From Pseudomonadota bacterium (lineage in GTDB: Bacteria; Myxococcota; Myxococcia; Myxococcales; Myxococcaceae): a stretch of 64,000 nucleotides of DNA. Shown here in pieces: positions 34,513-42,443 of this stretch. Under the pieces are notes generated by a model. It did no database searches, was not told the origin of the DNA, and was given only the letters and a program-made list of their open reading frames with translations. Position numbers and translations under genes: made by a program. Within the stretch, counting starts at the first letter, position 1. Each line of letters starts with the position of its first letter. The stretch lies in NCBI GenBank assembly GCA_023426545.1, contig JAFAAN010000175.1, positions 1 through 64,000 on the forward strand, given 5' to 3'.

Positions 34513-35694
34513 TCAAGCGTACAGCAGGTAGGGCGTCCTGTGCCGCGCGAACATTTCCGTCTGCGCGGAGAACCCCTCCACCAGCCGGTCCAGCGGCCAA
34601 CCCGCCTCGATGCCACGGCGCACCTGGTCCGTCCCGCAGAGCAGGTCGAAGGCGGGCACGTCCTCGACGAACTCGTACGCGTCCGCGCGCCAGGCGAAGT
34701 CCCCCGGACCGATGTCATGCAGCGCCTGGAAGATGGCGATGCCGGTGCGCAGCGGCAGGAAGGCCTGCCGGTCCGTCACATGGATGAAGGCGCCATTGCA
34801 CGACTGCCCGGTGTACTTGTCGAACGTTGGCGTGAAGCCCACGGCCCGGAAGGCCACGCCGGGCAGGTCCTCGTTCGCCAGCCGCGCCAGCAGCCGGTCG
34901 GTGTCCACCCACGGTGCGCCGAACTGCTCGAAGGGACGGCAGGTGCCGCGGCCCTCGGAGACGTTGGTCCCCTCGCCCAGGCACATGCCCGGGTACACCA
35001 GCGCGGTGTCCGGCGTGGGCATGTTCGGCGACGGGGAGATGAACGGCAGCCCCGTCTCCGTCCAGGACTGTCCGCGGCGCCAGCCCTCGCACTGCACCAC
35101 CGTCAGCTCGCAGCCGAAGCCCTCCTGCGCATTGAAGAGGCGGGCCAGCTCTCCCGCGGTCATGCCGTGGCGGTTGGGCAGCGCGTAGAGGCCCACGAAG
35201 GAGCGGAACCCCTCCCCCACCAGGTTGCCTTCCATGGCCACCCCATCGAGTGGGTTGGGCCGGTCCAGCACGTAGAACGGCACACGCGCCTGCGCCGCGG
35301 CCTTCATGGCCAGCGCCATGGTGTAGACGTAGGTGTAGTAGCGGCTGCCCACGTCCTGGATGTCGAAGACGAGCGCGTCCAGCCCCTGGAGCCACTCCTG
35401 GCGCGGCGACAGCGACTCGAAGGTGGAGCCGTAGAGGCTGTACACCGGCACGCCGGTGCGGCGGTCTCGCGCCGCGTCCACCGCGACCATGTACTGCGCC
35501 TCCCCCCGGATGCCGTGCTCCGGGCCGAAGAGCGCAGCCAGCGTGACGCCGTCAGCCGCCGCCAGCAGGTCCGCCAGGTGGCGGAAGCGGGCATCCACAC
35601 TGGTGGGGTTCACGATGGCGCCCACGCGCTTGCCCCTCAACGCGGAGAAGCCCTGCTCCACCCACACGTCCAGTCCCGTCTTCACCTTCGTCAC
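34513..35694 (-). CDS. NamZ-like exo-beta-N-acetylmuramidase (DUF1343)
   Basis: DUF1343 proteins remove terminal N-acetylmuramic acid from peptidoglycan fragments. 393 residues: GLDVWVEQGFSALRGKRVGAIVNPTS, LFGPEHGIRGEAQ, YSLYGS, DIQDVGSRYYTYVYTM, LDRPNPLDG, YALPNRHGMTAGELA and SPNMPTPDTALVYPG. All are typical of the family. No signal peptide follows the GTG at 35694 (ribosome site GAGGAAGG, 7 bases off), so it looks cytoplasmic and suited to muropeptide recycling. It precedes the phosphoesterase-like gene by 3 bases and follows the cyclase by 40. Confidence 0.85.
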   Translation of the reverse strand: MTKVKTGLDVWVEQGFSALRGKRVGAIVNPTSVDARFRHLADLLAAADGVTLAALFGPEHGIRGEAQYMVAVDAARDRRTGVPVYSLYGSTFESLSPRQEWLQGLDALVFDIQDVGSRYYTYVYTMALAMKAAAQARVPFYVLDRPNPLDGVAMEGNLVGEGFRSFVGLYALPNRHGMTAGELARLFNAQEGFGCELTVVQCEGWRRGQSWTETGLPFISPSPNMPTPDTALVYPGMCLGEGTNVSEGRGTCRPFEQFGAPWVDTDRLLARLANEDLPGVAFRAVGFTPTFDKYTGQSCNGAFIHVTDRQAFLPLRTGIAIFQALHDIGPGDFAWRADAYEFVEDVPAFDLLCGTDQVRRGIEAGWPLDRLVEGFSAQTEMFARHRTPYLLYA

Positions 35695-35734
35695 GGCGTC
35701 GCCTTCCTCACCCGGGCCCCCGAGGGCCGGAGCG

Positions 35735-37018
35735 TCAACGGTCCTTGTAGCTCTTGAGCGCGCTCTCCGCGGCCTGCTTGGAGTCGCACTTCGACAGGCC
35801 GAACAGCCCCGTCCTCGCACCATCGTCGGGCCCACCGTCCGACTTCAGGCGCTCCAGCGCGCGCACGGCCCGCTTCAACTGGAGCCTGCCCGCGGTGGAG
35901 GCGGCATCCGAGCGCACGTCGCAGCGCGCGTGCTCCAGCAGGTCCACGATGCGCGACTCCGCGTCACGGCTGCCCACCTTCACGGCGGACGCGTAGCTCT
36001 TCAACGCCTCCTCGGGCTTGCCCGTCGCTTCGGTCAGCCGCCCCAGCAGGTAGTGGCGGCGCCCCGAATCCTCCTCCCGCTGGATGAGGGCCCGGACGTC
36101 CTTCGCCAGCGCCGCGCGCGCCTCCTCGGGCGCCCGCTCCACCGCCTTGATGGCGCGAAGCGTCGCATCTCCGCCCAGCGCCAGCACCGCGACACCCGCG
36201 AGCAACGCCAGCCCCCCTACGCCCAGCCACACCCGATGCCTCGCCACCGGCTCCGGCAGGGCCGCCAGGGCCCGAGTAAAGAGCGACCCGCCCACCGTGC
36301 GCGCCTGACGGCCCAGCTCCGCGGCCTGCTGCCCCAGCACCACCGCGCCCGCCGCCGCCCGCTGGCCCAGCTCCGACAGGTCCACCGCCGGCCCCTGTGG
36401 CGGCGCCTCCGTCACGCGAGACAGGGCCAGGTTGCCGAAGGGCGGCATCGACTCCGCGCCCGGCTCCTCGGCGATGGCGCTCGCGGACGGCGCCTCCACG
36501 CGGTACGGCGCCCGGGGCACGTGGAAGACGCGAATCTTCCCGGGGATGCCCTTCAGCTCGAAGGCGCCCACCTCCTTCGAGGGCACCTCCGCCTTGTTCA
36601 TCGAGAGATAGACGGCCTCGGTGAAGTACACCTCACCCGCCTCGGCGATGCCCTCCACGCGAGCGGCGATGTTGACGGGCTCGCCGAAGATGTCGTTGGC
36701 CTCCAGCCGGACCTCGCCCACGTTGATGGCCACGCGGATGTGAATCTGCTCCGACGGCTCCACCGTCCGATTGTGGTGCCACAGCCGGTCCTGGATGGCG
36801 ATGCCGCTGAGCACCGCCTGGGTGGGGGATTCGAAGGTGACGAGGAAGGCATCACCGATGGACTTGATGATGCGCCCGCCAAACGCCTTGAACAGCGGCG
36901 CCAGCAGGGCACCGTGGACCTGGAGCAGGCGCTGGTTCTCCTCCAGCGTCTGCCGGCTGGTCCGCTCGGTGAAGCCCTTGATGTCGGTGAAGACGATGGC
37001 GAGGTTGGCGGTCTTCAA
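35735..37018 (-). CDS. Class III adenylate/guanylate cyclase with C-terminal membrane segment, TTG start
   Basis: 427 residues from a TTG at 37018 giving LKTANLAIVFTDIKGFTE, the normal N-terminus of this family; no other start fits after the upstream gene's stop, and no ribosome site is visible. The catalytic domain (1-180) has metal aspartates in FTDIKG and SIGDAFLVTF, with K before SIGD as in ATP-using enzymes, and PVNIAARVEG. A Pro-rich linker leads to one helix (GVGGLALLAGVAVLALGG) and a TPR-like C-terminal part (LLGRLTEATGKPEEALKSYASAV). Substrate is probably ATP, unproven. Confidence 0.82.
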   Translation of the reverse strand: MKTANLAIVFTDIKGFTERTSRQTLEENQRLLQVHGALLAPLFKAFGGRIIKSIGDAFLVTFESPTQAVLSGIAIQDRLWHHNRTVEPSEQIHIRVAINVGEVRLEANDIFGEPVNIAARVEGIAEAGEVYFTEAVYLSMNKAEVPSKEVGAFELKGIPGKIRVFHVPRAPYRVEAPSASAIAEEPGAESMPPFGNLALSRVTEAPPQGPAVDLSELGQRAAAGAVVLGQQAAELGRQARTVGGSLFTRALAALPEPVARHRVWLGVGGLALLAGVAVLALGGDATLRAIKAVERAPEEARAALAKDVRALIQREEDSGRRHYLLGRLTEATGKPEEALKSYASAVKVGSRDAESRIVDLLEHARCDVRSDAASTAGRLQLKRAVRALERLKSDGGPDDGARTGLFGLSKCDSKQAAESALKSYKDR

Positions 37019-37086
37019 GGCCCGCGCAGTGTATGCGCCATCGACAGGTGTGCAATCGCAACCGCGTTCCCAAAGGCCGGCTGCTG

Positions 37087-37815
37087 TCAGCGACGAGAAG
37101 GTTTGAGCTCGCGCATCTTCCGCTTCGGCGGCGCCTCCAACGCCTTGCGCACCCGCTCCGCGAGCTGCGGCCGGCCCGTCCGCTCGTAGAAGTCGGCCAG
37201 CCGCCGGAGCACCAGGGGGCTGGACGGCTGATAGTCCCGCGCGGCCAGCAGCTCCCGCTCCGCGTCCAGCGGGCGCTCCTGCTTCTCCAGCACCTCCGCG
37301 AGCTGGAGGCGCACCTGCACCCACTCCGGTTTCAGCCGCGCCAGGTAGCGGAAGTGCAGCTCCGACTTGAGCCAGTCGCCCTGGTCGAACCAGAGCGTTC
37401 CGAGCCGGAAGCGGGCGTCCTCATACGACGCGCGGAGCTTCACCGCCTGCTCGTACGCCTGGACTGCCTGCATGCGGTCTCCCCGCTCCTCCCACAGCAG
37501 TCCCCGCAGGTACCAGGCGCGGGGATTCTGGGGTGCCTGCTGGAGGGCGGCGGCCAGCTGCGCCTCTGCCTGCTCCAGCGCGCCCCCCGTCTTCATCAGG
37601 AGCCGGGCCACCTCCAGCCGGGGCAGCTCCCAGGCGGGCTGCGCGCGGACCAGGGCGTCCAGCGCGGTGAGCGCGCCCGCATCGTCCCCTTCCGCCTCCA
37701 GGGCCAGGGCCTCCGGAAGCGATACGGCGGGCCGCGAAGCGGGCGGCGTCAGGACGGAAGGCTCCGCCGCGTCAGACGCGCCCGCCAGCAAGGCCAACAG
37801 GATGACCCACCTCAT
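37087..37815 (-). CDS. TPR protein with signal peptide, 242 aa
   Basis: The signal peptide MRWVILLALLAGASDAA is cut after A. The rest consists of tetratricopeptide repeats (ALEAEGDDAGALTALDALVRAQP, ARLLMKTGGALEQAEAQLAAALQQAPQNPRAWYLRGLLWEERGDRMQAVQAYEQA) and ends in a charged tail KRKMRELKPSRR. It probably acts as a periplasmic protein-protein scaffold. ATG 37815 is 66 bases from the divergent mutS2. The cyclase gene follows 68 bases later, likely in one transcript. Confidence 0.85.
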   Translation of the reverse strand: MRWVILLALLAGASDAAEPSVLTPPASRPAVSLPEALALEAEGDDAGALTALDALVRAQPAWELPRLEVARLLMKTGGALEQAEAQLAAALQQAPQNPRAWYLRGLLWEERGDRMQAVQAYEQAVKLRASYEDARFRLGTLWFDQGDWLKSELHFRYLARLKPEWVQVRLQLAEVLEKQERPLDAERELLAARDYQPSSPLVLRRLADFYERTGRPQLAERVRKALEAPPKRKMRELKPSRR

Positions 37816-37881
37816 GTGCGGCTGATAGCAGAGCCGGGCCGGGCGTCTCAATAGATCCTCTTGACGGCCGGATGGCCGCGC

Positions 37882-40296
37882 ATGAAACCCATGACCGTGC
37901 AGATATCTCAAAGAACGCTGGAAGACCTTGGCTTCTCGGACGTGCTTCGCGCGCTGGCGCAACGGTGCAGGACGGAGCCGGGCCGCGAGCGGGTGCTCGC
38001 CCGGCCGTTTCTCGACACTCCGGACGCGGTGACCGAGGCCCTGGCGCTCGTCACCGAGGCGCGCGCCCTGTCCCAGGAGCAGTTCTCCCTCCCCCTGGGC
38101 GGCGTGACGGACCTGCGCACGCCCATTGGCCATGCGGCCAAGGGCGGCCTGCTGGAGCCCCGGCAGCTCATCGACGCGGCCCAGCTCCTCTTCGCCTTCG
38201 TGCGCAGTCGTGAGGCCCTGGACGAGCGCAAGGCGCGCGTCCCCCGGCTGGTGGAGATTGCCCGCCGGATGCCCTCCCTGGAGCCGCTGGCCCGGCGCAT
38301 CGACCAGTGTTTCGAACCGGACGGTGAGATCTCCGACCGCGCCAGCCCCGAGCTTCGCGAGGCGAGGGACCGGGCGCGCGGCCTCCACCGCCGCATCAAG
38401 TCCCGGCTGGACGAGCTGCTCCACGACGAGACATTCACCCTCAAGCTGCGCGAGAACTACTACACGCTCCGCAACGGGCGTTACGTGGTGCCGGTGGTCG
38501 CCAACTACCGCTCGGAGGTGGACGGCATCGTCCACAACGCCAGCCAGACGGGCCAGACGCTCTTCATGGAGCCCCAGGCCATGGTGGGCCTGGGCAACGA
38601 CCTCGCCATCGCCCAGTCGGAGGTCCTGGAAGAGGAGCGCAAGGTGCTCCAGGCGCTGAGCGATCAGCTCGGGCGCGAGTCGGAGCGCATCCTCGAGGGC
38701 CTGGAGGCCGTGGCGGAGCTGGATGAGGCCGAGTCCGTGGCCATCCTCGCCGCCGACCTGGGCGCCAGCACGCCGGAGTTCGCCGGCGTGACGGACATGC
38801 AGCTCCGGCAGCTTCGCCACCCGCGCCTGGTGCTCAGGGGCGCCGACGTCGTGGCCAACGACGTGACGCTCACCGGCGACGCCAAGGCGCTGGTCGTGTC
38901 CGGCCCGAACGCGGGCGGCAAGACGGTGACGCTGACGGGCGTGGGCCTCTGCTCGCTGATGCTGCGCGCCGGCCTGCCGATTCCCGTGGCCGAAGGCTCC
39001 CGCATGCCGCTGTACCGCTCCGTCCACTCCACCGTGGGCGACGCGCAGAACCTGGAGCAGGGCCTGTCCACGTTCAGCGCGCACGTGGTGATGCTGCGCG
39101 ACATCATCGCGGCCGTGGCCGAGGGCTCCCTGGTCCTCATCGATGAGATCGCCGCCGACACCGACCCTCGGGAGGGCGCGGCCATCGCCATCGCCGTCCT
39201 GGAGGAGCTGATGGCCAAGGGGGTGGTGGTGCTCGTCACCACGCACCTCGAGGAGCTGAAGGCCCTGGCCCACATGGACCCGCGCTTCCTCAACGCACGG
39301 GTGGGCTTCGACTCCAAGCGCATGGCCCCCACCTACCGGTTGCAGATCGGCGCCGCCGGCCAGTCGTCGGCCATCGAGATGGCGGCGCGCGTGGGCCTGC
39401 CCCAGAACGTGTGCGAGCGCGCCCGGGAGCTGTCCGTCAACGCTGGCGGCCCGCTGAGCAAGGCGCTCGCGGCGGCCGAGGAGGAGCGGCGCAAGCTCTA
39501 CGAGGAGCTGGAGCGCGCCCGCGTGGCGGCGAAGGAGGCCGAGGCGCTCCGGGCCGACCTGGAGAAGCAGAAGACGACCTTCGAGCGGGAGCGCCGCGCG
39601 AGGATGATGCAGTTCAACGAGGACGTGCACGCCGCCAGCGAGCACGCGGCGGCGGAGGTGCAGAAGCTGCTGACGAAGCTGCGGGCGGAGCAGAACGAGA
39701 AGGCCCTGGCCGAGGCCCGGCAGCAGCTCCAGCAGCGCGCGGACGAGGCGCAGAAGCGTGCCCTGGCCGCCAAGGCGGAGCTGTTCCAGGTGGAGGCCCC
39801 CGGCCCCGCAAACCTGAAGGTGGGCGCCTGGGTCCACCACTCGGGGCTGAACCGCGACGTCGAAATCCTGGAGCTGGCGGACAACCACGCGGTGGTGTCC
39901 GCGGGGGGCGCGCTGAAGATGCGCGTGCCCACCTCGGAGCTGTCCGGCGCGCGCACGCGCAAGCCGCAGCAGGCGAAGTTCCCGGAGCGGCAGAAGCAGG
40001 ATGCGGCCCTCAAGCGCGCGGCCTCGGCGGCGCCCGCGGAGGTGGAGGCCACGAACTTCCGTTGCGACGTGCGCGGCATGCGAGCGGACGATGCGTTGGC
40101 GGAGCTGGAGTCCTTCCTGGACCGGGGCATGCGGAGCGGTGAAGAGGCCGCCCTGGTCATCCACGGCCATGGCACGGGGGCGCTGAAGCAGGCCATCCGT
40201 GACTACCTGTCCGCGTCGCCCTACATCCGGATGTACCGGCCGGGTGAAGGCCACGAAGGCGGTGACGGCGTGACGGTGGTGTCGTTGCGCTCGTGA
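37882..40296 (+). CDS. mutS2: MutS2 endonuclease/ATPase
   Basis: MutS2 acts on recombination intermediates and stalled ribosomes, not on mismatches. The 804-residue protein has the MutS ATPase with P-loop SGPNAGGKTVTLTGVGL, Walker B GSLVLIDEIAADTDP, ATP-binding VTTHLEELKALA, a long coiled-coil arm (EEERRKLYEELERARVAAKEAEALRADLEKQ) and a C-terminal Smr domain (FRCDVRGMRADDALAELESFLDR, HGHGTGALKQAIRDYL). ATG 37882; ATG 37891 is an alternative. It overlaps the TPR promoter region and is followed directly by the opposing phosphopantetheinyl transferase. Confidence 0.93.
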   Translation: MKPMTVQISQRTLEDLGFSDVLRALAQRCRTEPGRERVLARPFLDTPDAVTEALALVTEARALSQEQFSLPLGGVTDLRTPIGHAAKGGLLEPRQLIDAAQLLFAFVRSREALDERKARVPRLVEIARRMPSLEPLARRIDQCFEPDGEISDRASPELREARDRARGLHRRIKSRLDELLHDETFTLKLRENYYTLRNGRYVVPVVANYRSEVDGIVHNASQTGQTLFMEPQAMVGLGNDLAIAQSEVLEEERKVLQALSDQLGRESERILEGLEAVAELDEAESVAILAADLGASTPEFAGVTDMQLRQLRHPRLVLRGADVVANDVTLTGDAKALVVSGPNAGGKTVTLTGVGLCSLMLRAGLPIPVAEGSRMPLYRSVHSTVGDAQNLEQGLSTFSAHVVMLRDIIAAVAEGSLVLIDEIAADTDPREGAAIAIAVLEELMAKGVVVLVTTHLEELKALAHMDPRFLNARVGFDSKRMAPTYRLQIGAAGQSSAIEMAARVGLPQNVCERARELSVNAGGPLSKALAAAEEERRKLYEELERARVAAKEAEALRADLEKQKTTFERERRARMMQFNEDVHAASEHAAAEVQKLLTKLRAEQNEKALAEARQQLQQRADEAQKRALAAKAELFQVEAPGPANLKVGAWVHHSGLNRDVEILELADNHAVVSAGGALKMRVPTSELSGARTRKPQQAKFPERQKQDAALKRAASAAPAEVEATNFRCDVRGMRADDALAELESFLDRGMRSGEEAALVIHGHGTGALKQAIRDYLSASPYIRMYRPGEGHEGGDGVTVVSLRS

Positions 40297-40300
40297 CACG

Positions 40301-41137
40301 TCACGTCGTGCGAAGGCCCCTCGCTCCGGGGGCCCCTTCCTGGCCTCGCGGCGAGTCGCGGCTGAAGAGCTGGCGGATTCGCTCGAGGTCGGAGGGGGCC
40401 ACGTGCAGCAGCGAGTGCTTGGGGGACACGACGGCCAGCACGTATCCACCGAGCACCCAGGCCCGGGCGCGGTACTGGGCGAAGTTGCGGAAGAGGCAGC
40501 CGTAGCCCCCCGCGGCCTGCGCCTCGAAGGCATCGACTTCGAGGACCTCGAAGGGCGCGGTGAGCCCGCAGCGAAGGGCCTTGGAGAGCGCCTCCTTCAT
40601 GGTCCAGATGACGTTCGCCACCACCTCGCCACCGTCGGAGGCACGGCGGGCCATGGACAGCTCACGCGGTGGCATCACCGATTCGAAGACGTCCGTCCGC
40701 TCCGGTGAGAGCTGTTCGACGTCCACGCCGATGATGTGCTCGGGCCCGCAGGCCACGGCCGCCGCCACCGACCGCGCATGGCTCAAGGAGACCACAGGGG
40801 CATCCCCGCCCACGCCCTTCACCACCGGCTGCTCGAAGACGCCGGGGGCAATCTCCACGGCATGCATCGGCGTCTGGACGCCCAACGCTCCCAGCGCGCG
40901 CTTCGCCGCGTAGCGTCCCAGGAAGTAGCCCAGGCGCCGCGAGTCCGCGCGGAAGCCGTCCAGCCGCTCGCGCTCGTTCGGATGGAGCAGCGCGAGGTGC
41001 GACTCGGTGATGGCGGCGGACTCCTGGTGGACACACACCAGCACCGCCGGCACGGGGACGCCATGGCGCACCATGCCGAGCGACACCGTCGCGGAGGACT
41101 CGATTCCGAGCGGGTCGTGGTGGGCAGAGCCGGTCAT
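40301..41137 (-). CDS. 4'-phosphopantetheinyl transferase (Sfp/EntD type)
   Basis: Transfers phosphopantetheine from CoA to carrier proteins of polyketide, peptide or fatty acid synthases. 278 residues with the Mg-binding GVDVE (137-141), FESVMPPRE and the WTMKEALSKALR helix (178-189), all typical. LGRYAAKRALG near 73 and VVSLSHARSVAAAVA near 115 also fit. ATG 41137 is used; ATG near residue 22 is possible. A separate carrier protein is not visible in this window. Confidence 0.9.
   Translation of the reverse strand: MTGSAHHDPLGIESSATVSLGMVRHGVPVPAVLVCVHQESAAITESHLALLHPNERERLDGFRADSRRLGYFLGRYAAKRALGALGVQTPMHAVEIAPGVFEQPVVKGVGGDAPVVSLSHARSVAAAVACGPEHIIGVDVEQLSPERTDVFESVMPPRELSMARRASDGGEVVANVIWTMKEALSKALRCGLTAPFEVLEVDAFEAQAAGGYGCLFRNFAQYRARAWVLGGYVLAVVSPKHSLLHVAPSDLERIRQLFSRDSPRGQEGAPGARGLRTT
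40313..40337. terminator. Imperfect hairpin after mutS2
   Basis: AAGG plus CCCC pair with GGGG and CCTT across a short loop, with a 2-base bulge. It lies in the 3' end of the opposing transferase, 17 bases after the mutS2 stop. No T run follows, so the function is tentative. Confidence 0.35.
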
Positions 41138-41178
41138 GGCACTGGATTCTGAGGCAACCCCAAGGAGACCTCAAACCA

Positions 41179-41209
41179 CCGCGCCCGAGGCATGAACAGC
41201 CGGGCGCGG
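41179..41209 (-). terminator. 9-bp perfect hairpin after the TPR gene
   Basis: CCGCGCCCG (41179-41187) pairs with CGGGCGCGG (41201-41209) across a 13-base loop, 12 bases beyond the stop of the leftward TPR gene at 41221. A T-rich patch (TGGTTTGAGG) follows on that strand. It probably ends transcription before the transferase gene. Confidence 0.55.
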
Positions 41210-41220
41210 CGACGCGAGGC

Positions 41221-41688
41221 TCAGGACGCGTCCACGTGCGCGGCGAGGACGCCGTCCAGGGCCTGCGCCTGCAGCTTCACCTCGGGATCCGGATCCGCCA
41301 GGGCCTTGGCCGCGTGGCCACGGGCCCGGGCCGCGTCCGTCTTCGCCAGCGCCATGGCCATGTAGAGGTTCGCCCGCGTGTCATCGGGATGCGCCTGGAG
41401 CACGGGCGTGAGGACCTGGACCGCGCGTGCGTCTTCCTCCCGCTCCAACAGTGCCATGGCCAGGTCGTTGGCGGGGCCCGGCTCCGAAGGCGCGCGCGCG
41501 TGGGCGTGCTCCAAGAGTTCCACGGAGCGCACGCGCTCACCGGCGAGGTCCAGCGCCCGGGACAGCCCGTGCATCACCGTCACGTCGCCGGGGGACTTGC
41601 GAAGTGCTTCCTCCAGCAAGCGGCGGCCTTCCGCCACATCCCCTGCATCCAACCGGGCCATTCCGTCGCGATAAAGGTCCGTTGCCAC
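41221..41688 (-). CDS. TPR protein, 155 aa
   Basis: GTG 41688 has AGGAG 6 bases upstream, which decides the start over the longer reading to 41937. Three TPR-like repeats are visible: DVAEGRRLLEEALRKSPGDVTVMHGLSRALDLAGE, RVRSVELLEHAHARAPSEPGPANDLAMALLERE and DARAVQVLTPVLQAHPDDTRANLYMAMALA. The role is unknown. It is divergent from the PLA2-like gene, with a direct repeat (41744-41761) between them. Confidence 0.75.
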   Translation of the reverse strand: MATDLYRDGMARLDAGDVAEGRRLLEEALRKSPGDVTVMHGLSRALDLAGERVRSVELLEHAHARAPSEPGPANDLAMALLEREEDARAVQVLTPVLQAHPDDTRANLYMAMALAKTDAARARGHAAKALADPDPEVKLQAQALDGVLAAHVDAS

Positions 41689-41743
41689 TGAGTTCTCCTG
41701 ACACCACGCGGTGCGTCGGTCATTTCCACGCAACTTCAAGTCT

Positions 41744-41761
41744 ACAAACTGCGACAAACTG
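41744..41761. repeat. Tandem ACAAACTG direct repeat
   Basis: ACAAACTG occurs at 41744-41751 and 41754-41761 with a 2-base spacer, exactly one helical turn apart. It sits between the divergent TPR and PLA2-like genes and could be a regulator site. Confidence 0.4.
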
Positions 41762-41788
41762 AGAAGAAGCTCTCCCCCGGACCCCATC

Positions 41789-42379
41789 ATGCTCGTTCGA
41801 AACCCTCCCGTCTCGGCCCGTCGCCCGGTGAACTCTCCGTCGGAGTCGCCCGCCTCGGAAAAGCCCAACGCCGCCGCCCCCTCGGCCATCCACCAGAAGG
41901 ACTCGTTCAGCGCGACGACGACGGCGCTGCAGCGCACGGCGAAGGTCGGCGCGGCGCCCGAGGGCGATCACGGCAAGCTGATGACGGAGTACCTGACCGG
42001 CGCGCGTCCGCCCCCGGCGGACTTCGAGCAGGTCATGGGCTACAAGCCCTACGCCATCCAGACCCCGCACGGGCAGCGGATGCAGGATCCGCTGGGCTAC
42101 GCCTCCGTCCCGCTGAAGATCGGCCCGGACAAGGAGTTCGACCCGGCGGCCAAGACACACGACTACGGCTATGACCTGCTGCGCTACTTCGACCGCAAGG
42201 GCACGCCGCTGGGTCCGGATGCGCGCAAGGCCGCCGACGCCATGTTCCGCCAGGACATGTTCGACTACGCGAACGACCAGAAGGGCGCGATGAGCCGCTT
42301 CAAGTTCCGCTCCTGGGCGCAGATCTACGCCACCGCGGTGGAGCTGAACTCGCGCGTGCAGGGCTACGGGCCTCCGTGA
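41789..42379 (+). CDS. PLA2-like protein with HDYGYD motif, 196 aa
   Basis: ATG 41789. After a Pro/Ser-rich N-terminus (1-60), the C-terminal half contains FDPAAKTHDYGYDLLRYF with H124-D125 and, 30 residues on, ADAMFRQDMFDYANDQKG (D156). This matches the catalytic His-Asp and downstream Asp arrangement of prokaryotic phospholipase A2 proteins (HDFGY ... ADxxFxxDM). The disulphide cysteines of secreted PLA2 are absent. No signal peptide is seen, so export, if any, would need another route. It might be a toxin or effector; that is inference. Confidence 0.62.
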   Translation: MLVRNPPVSARRPVNSPSESPASEKPNAAAPSAIHQKDSFSATTTALQRTAKVGAAPEGDHGKLMTEYLTGARPPPADFEQVMGYKPYAIQTPHGQRMQDPLGYASVPLKIGPDKEFDPAAKTHDYGYDLLRYFDRKGTPLGPDARKAADAMFRQDMFDYANDQKGAMSRFKFRSWAQIYATAVELNSRVQGYGPP

Positions 42380-42443
42380 AGCAGCTCGCGGCGCCGCCGC
42401 TGCCGGGCGGTGCGGACGCGCTCGTCCGCGCCGCTCGACGCGC

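Noticed and set aside
37087..40533. 1148-codon minus-strand ORF over mutS2
   Set aside because: Shadow frame of a strongly biased GC-rich gene; MutS2 on the plus strand has clear domains.
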